From Thalassiosira profunda (Eukaryota > Bacillariophyta > Thalassiosirophyceae > Thalassiosirales > Thalassiosiraceae), in NCBI GenBank assembly GCA_036939355.1, contig JALLAP010000945.1, positions 1 to 10,462 of the forward strand: a stretch of 10,462 nt of DNA. The letters are read 5' to 3'. This document shows positions 1 through 7,294 of the stretch, piece after piece (the first letter of the stretch is position 1; each line of letters begins with the position of its first letter). The translations under genes and the position numbers were made by a program. The notes below the pieces were generated by a model, which saw only the letters and a list, made by a program, of their open reading frames with translations, did no database searches and was not told the origin of the DNA.

Positions 1-971
1 TCGCGTTCCATCGAACGAAGGTTGCACCCACGAACCCACAAATGCCGCAGATTCAGCGTACGCCGGATGGAAGGATCGAGGCCATCTCCCATCTGCACGT
101 CCATCGAGACACCATCAGCTCCGAATTGGGCCAGCGGGGCGAGTGTGCGAATGTTCGGGCAGTCGCTCAAGTTGAGCGACGTCAGCTGGGGCAGCTGCGT
201 GACGATCGAGTCGATGCACGTCAGAGACGCTGCGGAAGCCGGAAGAAGCGTATGTGAGATGTGTCGACAAAAGACGGGATGTTATAGTGTCACTCGAGCA
301 GAGATGACAAAGGTGTAGAACGTACCGTTCTGTCGCACGTCCAAGTGTTGCAAGTTCGCGTACGCCCGGCCCAGCGCCTCCCGGGGAAACTCCTGGAACT
401 GATACCAGCTGAATTGGATGCGGGTCACCTGGTTCCGGGCGTCCAGCGACGCGTTGGCCATGTCCACGTTGCCTAGCTCTAGTGCGTTCGATTCTTCGTC
501 GCCGCGGGGGCCCAGCCGGCCCTCCGATATCATGTCGAGGGCACTTTCCATGCCGTTCGTTTCCATCATCGGGAAGAAGTCCATCGGATCTGCGATTTGC
601 AATTCGTGCACATCATCACATGAGTTAGTTTTGCAATTCGTGCACATCATCACATGATTAGCTTTGCAATGCGTGCGCACATCATATGTGCAAGATGAAC
701 CAGCGCAAAACTCACAATGGAACATGCAGATGTCGCCACTGCTCAGGTCAGTCCGCTTCAGCAGTTCGAGGGCGAACCACGACGGCGTCTGCGTCTTGGG
801 CTGGGCGCGCTCCATGATTCGGCGGCCGGTGGAGATGGTCGCGAGCGAGTCCAGCGCGGCGGACACCTGCTGCTGCTCTTCTTGCGCTTGCGGCGGCGGC
901 TGTGGCGGCGGCTGTGGCGGCGGAGGCTGTCCCCGGCGTTGGCAATTGTGCGCCTGGGCGATTGAGTCCAT
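1..971 (-). CDS. Leucine-rich-repeat protein, 5' part of gene (3' end outside window)
   Basis: Seen: a three-exon model, 971-716, 589-326 and 229 to beyond 1. The introns are 715-590 (126 bases, GTGAGT...CGCAG) and 325-230 (96 bases, GTACGT...CGCAG). The first intron is a multiple of three without stops, so an unspliced frame also stays open, but the repeats inside it shift frame, which argues that it is noncoding. The N-terminus (about residues 15-36) is rich in proline and glutamine. After the second splice the protein gives leucine-rich-repeat units: LQHLDVRQN, then LPQLTSLNLSDCPNIRTL, then LNLRHLWVRGCNL. The NLSDCPNI pattern is like the cysteine-containing repeats of F-box/LRR proteins. 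The ATG at 971 is preceded by an in-frame stop near 1057 with no ATG between. Inference: a protein-protein interaction or substrate-recognition protein. No F-box is recognised in the visible part. The 96-base intron and LRR frame are well supported; the 126-base intron is likely. Confidence 0.72.
596..690. repeat. Three tandem 33-34 base repeats inside an intron
   Basis: Seen on the plus strand: copies start at 596, 630 and 663, each opening TTTGCAATKCGTG. The first two share 28 consecutive bases (596-623 and 630-657) and then diverge in a short AT-rich spacer. The third is shorter and degenerate. The spacing of 34 then 33 would shift a reading frame, so the array is not a coding repeat. It lies within the proposed 126-base intron of the LRR gene and makes up most of it. 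On the gene's own strand each unit holds GATGTGCAC or a variant, and the spacers supply CTAAY sequences that could act as branch sites. Confidence 0.85.
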
Positions 972-1124
972 CTCCGATCGTCGACTTATGAGACCACCCC
1001 AGCACTTGGTTGGTTGCGGGGAGGCATTGGCAGTCCAAAGTCCAAAGTGCCAACGAAGACGCCGTCATTCCTCAATTCTTCGAGGTTGATTTGTTCTGTC
1101 AAAAAAGCACACGTCGTAGAGAAC

Positions 1125-1140
1125 AACGAAGGAATTAGTA
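1125..1140 (-). promoter_or_regulatory. Shared 16-base upstream motif, copy 1
   Basis: Minus-strand sequence TACTAATTCCTTCGTT, ending 153 bases upstream of the LRR gene ATG. It matches the copy at 4094-4109 at 15 of 16 positions and the copy at 7276-7261 at 14 of 16. All three lie outside coding sequence, in upstream regions. The role is unknown: a transcription-factor or core-promoter site, or a branch-site region of a 5'-UTR intron, since TACTAAT resembles a branch point. Confidence 0.5.
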
Positions 1141-1264
1141 TTACCACTTCTCACTAAGAGGTGTCTCCGTCTCCCAAAAGCTTCTTTTTGTAGCTGGGGT
1201 GGAGGTGACCAGTTGCATGCAGTTGAGGAGAACTCTATCTCTACCTACCAGTCTAATACTGGTT

Positions 1265-1470
1265 TGTCGGCACCTCGCGACCCAATCTTTGACCCTCTCG
1301 TTCTCCTTCAATTCGCGACGCCCGAGGGCCACTGGTGATGATTTCGAAGCGGCTTGGAAGGCTCTCGCTCTCTCGAAGATGGCCGAAAGGGTTTGGTCTC
1401 GATCGGGGCGTCGGACGAGAATTGAGGGATCCCCGGTCGGCTCAAATATTGGGTCTCTCAAGTGCCGACA
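1265..1470. repeat. Imperfect inverted repeat (arms about 59 and 65 bases)
   Basis: Seen: arm 1 at 1265-1323 and arm 2 at 1470-1406, read on opposite strands, share in the same order TGTCGGCAC, GACCCAAT, TTTGA, TCAATTC and CGACGCCC. Offsets from the outer end are 0, 14, 23, 43, 51 in arm 1 and 0, 15, 24, 45, 57 in arm 2. The loop is about 82 bases. The core GACCCAATCTTT also recurs on the minus strand at 1507-1494. It could be a decayed fold-back (MITE-like) element or a structured RNA. No terminal direct repeats were identified. Confidence 0.6.
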
Positions 1471-1698
1471 CGTTCTTTTTTGCGCAGAAATTTGAAAAGA
1501 TTGGGTCAGCCCTCGCCTGAAAATCCGGCGACCCGATGACCGTCCCGCCCTCAATGGATTCAGCATAGACCGAGACCGACACAATCAAAATCTATCTCTC
1601 CGTGCGCATGATGAGGTGCCCACAACGCGAGAAGAATTGAGTTCACAAAATAAACACTGCCGGAAACAACACACACCGTATTAGCCCTCCGCACACGC

Positions 1699-1702
1699 AA
1701 AA
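1699..1702 (-). terminator. Possible RNA polymerase III terminator (TTTT)
   Basis: This is the first run of four T on the minus strand downstream of tRNA-Ala, about 48 bases past its 3' end. The nearer sequence GGTTTGTTTG has only runs of three. A 6-bp hairpin (TCTCCC 1721-1726 with GGGAGA 1733-1738) lies between the tRNA and this site. No T-run separates the two tRNA genes, so both may end here. The assignment is weak. Confidence 0.3.
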
Positions 1703-1750
1703 GAGACCAACCCGCCACCCTCTCCCATTGGAGGGAGATGCAAACAAACC

Positions 1751-1822
1751 TGGAGGTGCGGGGATTCGAACCCCGGACCTTCTGTATGCGAAACAGACGT
1801 TCTGCCCCTGAACTACACCCCC
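1751..1822 (-). tRNA. tRNA-Ala (anticodon CGC)
   Basis: A 72-base intronless cloverleaf. The acceptor stem is GGGGGTG with CACCTCC, including the G3:U70 wobble pair that identifies alanine tRNAs. The D arm is GTTC/GAAC, and the anticodon stem TCTGT/ACAGA closes the loop TTCGCAT, giving anticodon CGC, which reads GCG. The T arm is CGGGG TTCGAAT CCCCG, and the discriminator base is A. No CCA is encoded (the base after A73 is G). It lies four bases downstream of the tRNA-Met gene on the same strand and may be cotranscribed with it. Confidence 0.95.
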
Positions 1823-1826
1823 TGCG

Positions 1827-1898
1827 TTGCTCACCTAGGTTTCGATCCTAGGACCTTTGGGTTATGAGCCCAACACGCTTCCTCTGCGCCAGTGAGCA
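1827..1898 (-). tRNA. tRNA-Met (CAT), initiator-like
   Basis: A 72-base intronless cloverleaf with acceptor TGCTCAC/GTGAGCA, D arm GCGC/GCGT, anticodon loop CTCATAA (anticodon CAT) and discriminator A. Initiator hallmarks are present: three G:C pairs at the base of the anticodon stem (GGG/CCC), and a T loop ATCGAAA with A54 and A60 in place of T54 and a pyrimidine. The D-arm and anticodon region closely resemble known eukaryotic initiator tRNAs. Odd: the first pair is U1:A72, whereas eukaryotic initiators normally have A1:U72. It is most likely the initiator, or an elongator derived from it. The internal promoter boxes fall in the usual D- and T-arm positions. Confidence 0.9.
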
Positions 1899-2128
1899 AG
1901 ATAACAAAGTGGGCGGGATTTTGTTTCTTCTTCTTATTTGCAGGCACCCCCTTGCATGCGAGTTTCAAGGAAGAGAGGCAAAACCGAGAGCTCGGCCAGA
2001 GTATCCCTTTGATTGAAGGAATCTCCCATTGCAGTGCATTAGTCGTTGAACGATGTGTTGTTGAATGCAAAATGCTGAACCGCTGAAGCAGATTCCGTTG
2101 CCGCCCAGACTGCCGGAGAGGCTGGGAG

Positions 2129-4027
2129 CTAGCCGCTCTTCGAATACAGCGTCGCATTGGTTCCAATCCAGCTCTCCTCCACGGGAGTCAATGACATGAA
2201 TCGATCGTTGCATTCTTGTTCGCACTGCCGCACGCCAGCATCGCCTGCGACGTCCGGACCGCCCCCATTGTACACACAGCCGAGCAAACAGGCCACGCTC
2301 GCCGCGTACCGCGGTCCTAACGTCTCCACGCACCAATGCATTCCGTCGCGAGAGATTTTGTTGAAGAAGCACTGCCCGGCGGTCTCGTTCTTCGTCGAGA
2401 AGGGCTGGTCGATGTGGTATGCGCAGACCATCGGTATGGATGGTGCATGCTGCTGATTGCCTTTGATTCCGTGGTAGCGGTGCAGCAGGAATTCGGATCC
2501 CTGTCGTTCCCATCCGTTGCTTTGCGAAAAGTCAGGCATTGTTATGTTGTATCCAATGTGTTTGGCGTTCCTCCAGAGAATCTGATTCGTGAGATTCCCA
2601 AACTCCTGCACCAGCACCCAGCGCACTTCATCAGCAGCAGAGGCGTTCCACTCCCGTGCAACGTCGCGTATTTGTTCGTTGATTCTGATGATGCCGTCCC
2701 AATCCTCGGGCGTCAGCACGTTGTTGTTCAATGGTAATGTCGAAACAATGGCAGTCCGCGCACCAGATGCTTCGCCACAGAGACGTATCTCCTCTTCTAT
2801 TCTGTCGCGCGTTATGTCGCCCAATGTCATCCACCCGTGCTGCGGTCGCAGTATGCAAGCGTCGAATCTCCCCACTCGGTGACGTTTGGTGCTGTTGTCC
2901 GTCTCAGAGCGTACCCACGTCGTCGCCCCATTGTTTCTGGTCGTTGCCACCTTCTCCATTCCTTTCTTGGTTGCACCCGGAGGATGGTTGTAAAGATGCC
3001 CCGACAGAAGCGCTGCCTCGCCAGCGTTCCAATACGTTTCTTTCTTGCAATTGACGTACGACTTTCGCTCTGTCGTCTTGGACATCAATTCGAGCACCCT
3101 CCAGTATGCGGAGACGCCCCCGCCTCGCGCGGGCGCCACGAGGGAGGAGCACACGTGCAGCCCCGAGCGGCTGAAAATCTTCCCATGGGCAAAGATTGGC
3201 TCGCCGTCGTTGACAAACGACCGAAGAATTGCGTGACCTCCGGCATAGTCGTCGGAGAGGACGGAGGAGTAGAATCCCTCGGCAAACTGCTGGCTGATCG
3301 AATCTCCGACAAAAAATATGTTCAGATCCGTGGAGAGTGTTGCGGTGAAGTTGAGGACGCTTCGTCGTCCCGAAAGGGATGGTGGCAACGTGCCCAGAGG
3401 GCAGGCGTACCCTTGCACCGAGAGGTAGTTGGTGGGGTATGGGACGACGTCGGGCGAGTGGAGGCGGAAGGATATTCGCACGTCGTGGCGGGTTTGGTTT
3501 GTTGCGTCTCGTGGAAGGTGAGAGTCGGTCCAGTGCAAGCCCTCCGAATCCATCTGGATTCCTTCGACCGTTGCACTGTCTTGTGCACTTAATGTGCCGG
3601 GCAAAAGTACGGACGCTTCGTCGAACGAGGTTGTCGCGTTGTGCTCCCTGGGCACCTTCATGATTGCGGGCCCACCAGATATCGCCTTCGCCTCCACGTG
3701 AGACATCACCGCCTGATCCGAGGGCAAAGCCACCCCGAGGTCGTTCTCCGCATCATCGCTCCCGAGGCGCAAAAGCACCAGCGCCACCAACGCCAAGAAG
3801 AGGGCGCCAATTCGCAGCTTTGTGCGCCACGGCCGCGATCCCCACTGCAGCCCATCATCGCCCTCCTTTCGCTTTGGGGAGTAGGGCAAAGCGGGCGCGG
3901 ATCCGCCGAACCCCGCCATCTTCTTCTGCCGGGACTTCGGCGTCGAGGCCCCCGCCGCCGCCGAACGAGGGCTGAGCTCGCCCTCCACCTCTAAGCCGAG
4001 GCTCACGAGGTCGGATGAGGACGGCAT
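2129..4027 (-). CDS. PC-esterase/TBL-like SGNH-fold type II membrane protein
   Basis: A single-exon 632-residue protein. The start is the first ATG in the frame (4027); the frame is open upstream only through non-ATG codons. Residues 1-70 are a basic, low-complexity cytoplasmic tail. A membrane anchor at about 71-88 (LRIGALFLALVALVLLRL) follows, and the remainder is predicted to be lumenal. N-glycosylation sequons occur at Asn130, Asn177 and Asn226. The motif FFVGDSISQQF at 238-248 places a candidate nucleophile at Ser243. A C-terminal D-x-x-H-W-C motif (Asp561, His564) would complete a Ser-His-Asp triad. GDS plus DxxHWC is the signature of the PC-esterase/TBL family, whose plant members O-acetylate cell-wall glycans. 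Several cysteines in the last 75 residues suggest disulfides. Inference: a Golgi enzyme that adds or removes acyl groups on glycans. It is divergent from a Golgi-type glycosyltransferase 254 bases away. The exact substrate is unknown. Confidence 0.78.
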   Translation of the reverse strand: MPSSSDLVSLGLEVEGELSPRSAAAGASTPKSRQKKMAGFGGSAPALPYSPKRKEGDDGLQWGSRPWRTKLRIGALFLALVALVLLRLGSDDAENDLGVALPSDQAVMSHVEAKAISGGPAIMKVPREHNATTSFDEASVLLPGTLSAQDSATVEGIQMDSEGLHWTDSHLPRDATNQTRHDVRISFRLHSPDVVPYPTNYLSVQGYACPLGTLPPSLSGRRSVLNFTATLSTDLNIFFVGDSISQQFAEGFYSSVLSDDYAGGHAILRSFVNDGEPIFAHGKIFSRSGLHVCSSLVAPARGGGVSAYWRVLELMSKTTERKSYVNCKKETYWNAGEAALLSGHLYNHPPGATKKGMEKVATTRNNGATTWVRSETDNSTKRHRVGRFDACILRPQHGWMTLGDITRDRIEEEIRLCGEASGARTAIVSTLPLNNNVLTPEDWDGIIRINEQIRDVAREWNASAADEVRWVLVQEFGNLTNQILWRNAKHIGYNITMPDFSQSNGWERQGSEFLLHRYHGIKGNQQHAPSIPMVCAYHIDQPFSTKNETAGQCFFNKISRDGMHWCVETLGPRYAASVACLLGCVYNGGGPDVAGDAGVRQCEQECNDRFMSLTPVEESWIGTNATLYSKSG

Positions 4028-4281
4028 GGCGGCGTCCCGAGCGGGCGAACCGCGAGCTCCTTCCTTGACCTCCAAATCCGCCCTCGTAAAAGGTACTGAT
4101 TCCTTCGTTAAATCCTACAGGCGAGGGCCCGCTTGCTCTCCCCCGCCCGTCCCCCACTCCCCCACTCCCTTCAACGCCAAGCTTCACTATCACCCTTGCC
4201 AGTTCGCCCTCCTGGCGACAATACAGCTGCCCCCAACACACAGCGCGGCGGTGGAGCGGGTGGCCAGATCGAACCGCCGCA
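4028..4281. promoter_or_regulatory. Divergent promoter region of the esterase/glycosyltransferase pair
   Basis: These 254 bases separate the two ATGs, so both promoters and 5' UTRs must fit here or overlap coding sequence. It contains the shared 16-base motif at 4094-4109 and a C-rich tract around 4137-4170 with a repeated CCCCCACT. No clear TATA box is seen. TACTGAT followed by CCTACAG (ending 4120) resembles a 3' splice site, so a 5'-UTR intron of the glycosyltransferase is possible. The only nearby donor-like GT (4086) would make a 35-base intron, which is improbably short. Confidence 0.55.
4094..4109 (+). promoter_or_regulatory. Shared 16-base upstream motif, copy 2
   Basis: Plus-strand sequence TACTGATTCCTTCGTT, ending 172 bases upstream of the glycosyltransferase ATG. 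It also lies 66 bases upstream of the esterase ATG in the opposite orientation. It differs from copy 1 by a single base (G for A at position 5). In the two other copies the motif points toward the downstream minus-strand gene, so this copy is assigned by orientation to the glycosyltransferase. Confidence 0.5.
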
Positions 4282-5960
4282 ATGGTTGTCAACCGACGGG
4301 CGCGTTCCACTGCGGCCGCGAGCCCCAACGGCAGCGACTGGGTGGACCTGGGCACTCAGGGCCGGCCGCGGAGGAAACGGCCGTCCAGCGGCGGCGGCCT
4401 TTGCAACTTTCTCCCCCGATCGCTCATCGGGACGCTCATCGTCCTCGGCGGGGGGTGCGCCTTTGCCTTTCTTTCGGGGATGGTGTCGCCGAGGGGGAGG
4501 ATACGCCGCCCTGCGCAGGCGGGGGCTGGTCCGTCGTCCTCGATGGCCGCAGCGTCGGCGAGGGCGTTGGGCGCGGCCCGGACGCGGGAGGCGCCGCTCG
4601 ATCCCGTCGGCCTCGCCTCCCCTGCCACAAATGCTACCATTCATATTATATTTTCCACGGATTGTAAGATACCTTGCAATTGACAGTGTGCATGCAGGTG
4701 CATGCTTCATTCCTTCTGTCTCACTCGCCTTCCACAAATGCAGGCGGATCTTTCCAGCACTGGCAATCCTATCTATTCTTCCACTCGGCCCTGAAAGTGA
4801 AACAACCGGGGTACGTCACCCGCATCGCGTCCGGATGCACGGACGAGCAATTGGCCGAGGAAAATGCGTGGCACGAGGAGCACATACAGTCAAAGATGAG
4901 CGACCGGTTCCGGATACACTTCACGCCCCACTTCAGCGGGGTGAAGGACGAGGAGGGGAACGTGAAGGGGGACTACAAGTTCTTCAACAAGCCGTTCGGG
5001 CTGAAGCATTTCCTGGAGGAGAACGATTTGCTGGGATTGGATGCCTCGGGGAAGCAAATGAAACACCCCGACGACGTGATCATCTTGACGGATCCGGACT
5101 TTCTGTTGCTGCGGCCGTTGACGGACGACTTCTCGAGCGCTCGGGAGACGCTCGTGGGACCCCGGCGGAAGAAGATCTATCAGGAGAAGGAGCCGAAGAT
5201 TGTGACGCACGGCAATCCGTTCGCGCAGACCTATGGCTTGGGGGCGCAATGGCGAAAGTTCGATTTGGATGCAATTGCCGGACCGGACAGCCCGGCGAAG
5301 GCGGTCGACCAACCCACCGCGGGGATTTACTACCCGGCAGGGCCGCCCTACGTGGTGACGGCGAAGGACATGTACGACATTGCGGTCACGTGGTCGGAAT
5401 TCGCTCCGCGGGTGCACGCTCAATACCCTCATCTCCTTGCCGAAATGTACGCGTACTGCATCGCGGCGGCGCACCTCAGGCTGCCCCACATGCTGATCGA
5501 TTCGATGATGGTGTCCTCGGCGGGCATCGGCGGCGAGGGGTGGAAGTTGGTGAAGGACATACCGGCGCAGGAGGTGTGCAGCTTTGCTTCTAATCCCGAC
5601 CACGCCGTGCATCCCGTCCCGTCGGTGATACACTTCTGCCAACGATACCACGTCGACAAATTCTTCTTCAGCAAAAGGAAGGTGCCGCATCAGATCTTTA
5701 CATGCGAGCATCCGCTTTTGGTTGAACCGCCGATGAATCTCGGATCGGGCAAGTATCTCTCTGTGGTGCCGCAGGGAAAGTCGGAGAAGGAGCGGAAGGA
5801 GATCACGGCCGAGAAGGAGCAGAATGAGGCGTTCATGGTGTGTGCATTGACGACGGCGACGAACGATGCAATGAAGTTTTTCAAGAAGAATCACTGCGAG
5901 GGCGAGGTTGACACTGGGAAGCGGTACGATATGTGGGCAGGGAAGGAGGTTGTGGCATAA
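4282..5960 (+). CDS. Golgi glycosyltransferase of the HPAT/SGT (peptidyl hydroxyproline/serine O-glycosyltransferase) type
   Basis: Two exons, 4282-4663 and 4744-5960, joined across an 80-base intron (GTAAGA...ATGCAG), give 532 residues. The join restores the family signature [23 protein letters not shown] (residues 121-142), which strongly supports the splice. A type II anchor lies at about 47-67. The catalytic domain carries [11 protein letters not shown] (149-159), [12 protein letters not shown] (207-218), the metal and nucleotide-sugar binding motif DPD at 244-246 followed by LLLRPL, and [10 protein letters not shown] (282-291). Plant members transfer arabinose to hydroxyproline (HPAT) or galactose to serine (SGT1) of extensin-type proteins, and algal and stramenopile genomes carry related copies. 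Which sugar and acceptor apply cannot be told from sequence. The gene is divergent from a PC-esterase-like gene and convergent with the F-box-like gene, 71 bases away. The intron is rich in GTGCATG. Confidence 0.88.
4688..4707 (+). repeat. Two tandem 10-base repeats in the glycosyltransferase intron
   Basis: GTGCATGCAG is followed directly by GTGCATGCTT: two 10-base units sharing GTGCATGC, about 25 bases from the 5' splice site. A CAG at the end of unit 1 (4695-4697) is a potential cryptic 3' splice site; the frame of exon 2 runs open into this part of the intron, so its use could pass unnoticed by frame analysis. Confidence 0.6.
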
Positions 5961-6031
5961 TGCAGATTGGTGGCAGGCATTCTATTAGCACGGAAAGACC
6001 CCTCTCCAAAGGTGTGCATTCAATATTCGCT

Positions 6032-7189
6032 TCAACCATGGCATTTCTCCTTCATCAATGTCCGAAGATAACTGCAGACGTCTGATCTCTGGCGTATCGT
6101 TGAGTCTGACGAAGATTGGTCCTCATTCCGCACAAACTTTGACACGTCGCGCCCGTCAAATGCGAATCCTATGCCACCTTCGGTGTAGAACCTTGCACCT
6201 CCGATCCACCCGTCCCAGAAATCCGCGTACATGATCATGCTTCCCCGCAATGTAAGATGCTCGATTCCACTCAAATAAGCATTTGCATATCGGTTGAAGT
6301 GATACTCTTCGTAGTCGTTGTCAGAAAGGTTGTGGTCGTCGGAAGTTGGCAGTCCGTAGAGCTTTGGCAAGTCGCAGCCATGCGCATGCGTCGAGACCTC
6401 TGCACCATCAACGTCGCAGCGATACAAAGGGTCCTTGTCCATCAATGTCATGACCAGGCAGTTGTTGACATCAATGGCATGAAGAGTCATGTGATGTGTG
6501 TCTTTCATCTCTCGGCAAAATTCATCAATTTCCTCATGATAGCCACGGCCTCGATTCTCGCACAACATTTCCATAGCGCGCACGTTGTGGGGCACCTGAA
6601 AACCGCTGTACTCTTCGTCTGAATAGTCGTCATCCTCCCAATCCCTGTTGGGGTCTACAGGGTATCCACTTTCGAGTTCGTGATAGCGCAGCAATCGGTG
6701 CCCACCACTGTCGTGATGGTATGGACGCCCACCCCTGTCATACTGTGTCCATTCCATCAAAGCACAGGTATCTGAATCATCCTCTGCCCCCGCGCGAGCG
6801 ACAAAAACAAGCGAGCTGACGTCGTCGTTGGGTTGGGCGCCCGGGCGCTGCCACGGAATGGCCACCCTCTCACCCCCCTCCTTCGGCGGGAGGCTCCACC
6901 TCTGGCGAAACGCCAGATACAGCTTCCTCCGCGACACCCCGTGCCTCTCGGCCACACGCATTAGGACCACGCCCTCCACAAAATCCTCCTTCAAGTGGTT
7001 ATGAAAAAGCAACACATCATGTGCATGTGCGGACAGGACGTCATTCCACCCGCGGTTCACTTGCAGAAGACTGAGTTTGTCCTTGGCCGTGGGCAGATAG
7101 GCGGCGATATCGAGCATGACCCCGTCGATTGTCGACAGCATCTGCCCCGCGCCCCCGGCGGGGGGGTGGTGGCCACCGCCGTCGGCCAT
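6032..7189 (-). CDS. F-box-like protein, function unknown
   Basis: A single-exon 385-residue protein. The start is the ATG at 7189; the frame extends upstream only through a GTG, and an internal ATG at 7141 is an alternative. A glycine/histidine-rich leader is followed at about residues 17-60 by an F-box-like segment (LSTIDGVMLDIAAYLP..., then LSLLQVNRGWNDVLS), where a leucine/proline helix pair is followed by a conserved-type Trp. F-box proteins bind Skp1 and recruit targets to SCF ubiquitin ligases; whether this one does so is inference. The remainder has an acidic stretch (DWEDDDYSDEEYSG), an LRR-like fragment (LSGIEHLTLRGSM) and many His and Tyr residues, but no recognised substrate domain. 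Protists, diatoms among them, carry large families with an N-terminal segment of this kind. It is divergent from the oxygenase gene and carries the shared motif 71 bases upstream. Confidence 0.6.
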   Translation of the reverse strand: MADGGGHHPPAGGAGQMLSTIDGVMLDIAAYLPTAKDKLSLLQVNRGWNDVLSAHAHDVLLFHNHLKEDFVEGVVLMRVAERHGVSRRKLYLAFRQRWSLPPKEGGERVAIPWQRPGAQPNDDVSSLVFVARAGAEDDSDTCALMEWTQYDRGGRPYHHDSGGHRLLRYHELESGYPVDPNRDWEDDDYSDEEYSGFQVPHNVRAMEMLCENRGRGYHEEIDEFCREMKDTHHMTLHAIDVNNCLVMTLMDKDPLYRCDVDGAEVSTHAHGCDLPKLYGLPTSDDHNLSDNDYEEYHFNRYANAYLSGIEHLTLRGSMIMYADFWDGWIGGARFYTEGGIGFAFDGRDVSKFVRNEDQSSSDSTIRQRSDVCSYLRTLMKEKCHG

Positions 7190-7260
7190 GCCGTGCTTGT
7201 CCCGGACCACGGGCGGGGAGATCCCACAACAACAAACAAGACAAAGAGGACCTGTCGGAC

Positions 7261-7276
7261 TACGTAGGAATTAGTA
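7261..7276 (-). promoter_or_regulatory. Shared 16-base upstream motif, copy 3
   Basis: Minus-strand TACTAATTCCTACGTA, 71 bases upstream of the F-box-like gene ATG. It differs from copy 1 at two positions (A for T at positions 12 and 16), both of which turn the end into the palindrome TACGTA. It points toward the F-box-like gene, as copy 1 points toward the LRR gene. Confidence 0.5.
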
Positions 7277-7294
7277 AATCGAGAAGCCAGGCCG

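Larger units (their letters stand above)
972..1750. other. Intergenic stretch without a convincing gene
   Basis: This stretch lies between the start of the LRR gene and tRNA-Ala. Open frames on both strands (for example 1584-1141 minus, 147 residues; 1199-1495 plus, 98 residues) show no recognisable domain, membrane segment or repeat. I could not match any part to U1, U2, U4, U5 or U6 snRNA, 5S rRNA or SRP RNA. It does hold the 16-base shared motif at 1125-1140, an imperfect inverted repeat at 1265-1470 and a further partial copy of its core at 1494-1507. A 5'-UTR intron of the LRR gene is possible here (GTGAGA donor at 1154, TTTTTTGACAG acceptor ending at 1096, minus strand), but only transcript data could show it. 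Confidence 0.5.

Noticed and set aside
596..690. CRISPR-like array or coding repeat for the tandem units
   Set aside because: The units are adjacent with only 5-6 base variable ends, number three, shift frame and sit in a eukaryotic intron; they are a simple tandem repeat.
1141..1584. Minus open frame of 147 codons between the LRR gene and the tRNAs
   Set aside because: No domain, and it overlaps the inverted repeat and competing plus frames; coding potential is not supported.
1831..2166. Minus open frame of 111 codons over the tRNA-Met gene
   Set aside because: It translates the tRNA itself and its flank; the cloverleaf explains the sequence.
4133..5593. Plus-strand open frame of 486 codons overlapping the glycosyltransferase
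   Set aside because: It runs through the intron in another frame and is Arg/Gly/Ala-rich without motifs; the spliced frame carries the conserved family signature.
4890..5894. Long antisense open frame (334 codons, minus) opposite the glycosyltransferase
   Set aside because: It lies fully opposite a well-supported exon, is rich in Arg, His and Leu as expected for the mirror of GC-biased codons, and shows no domain.
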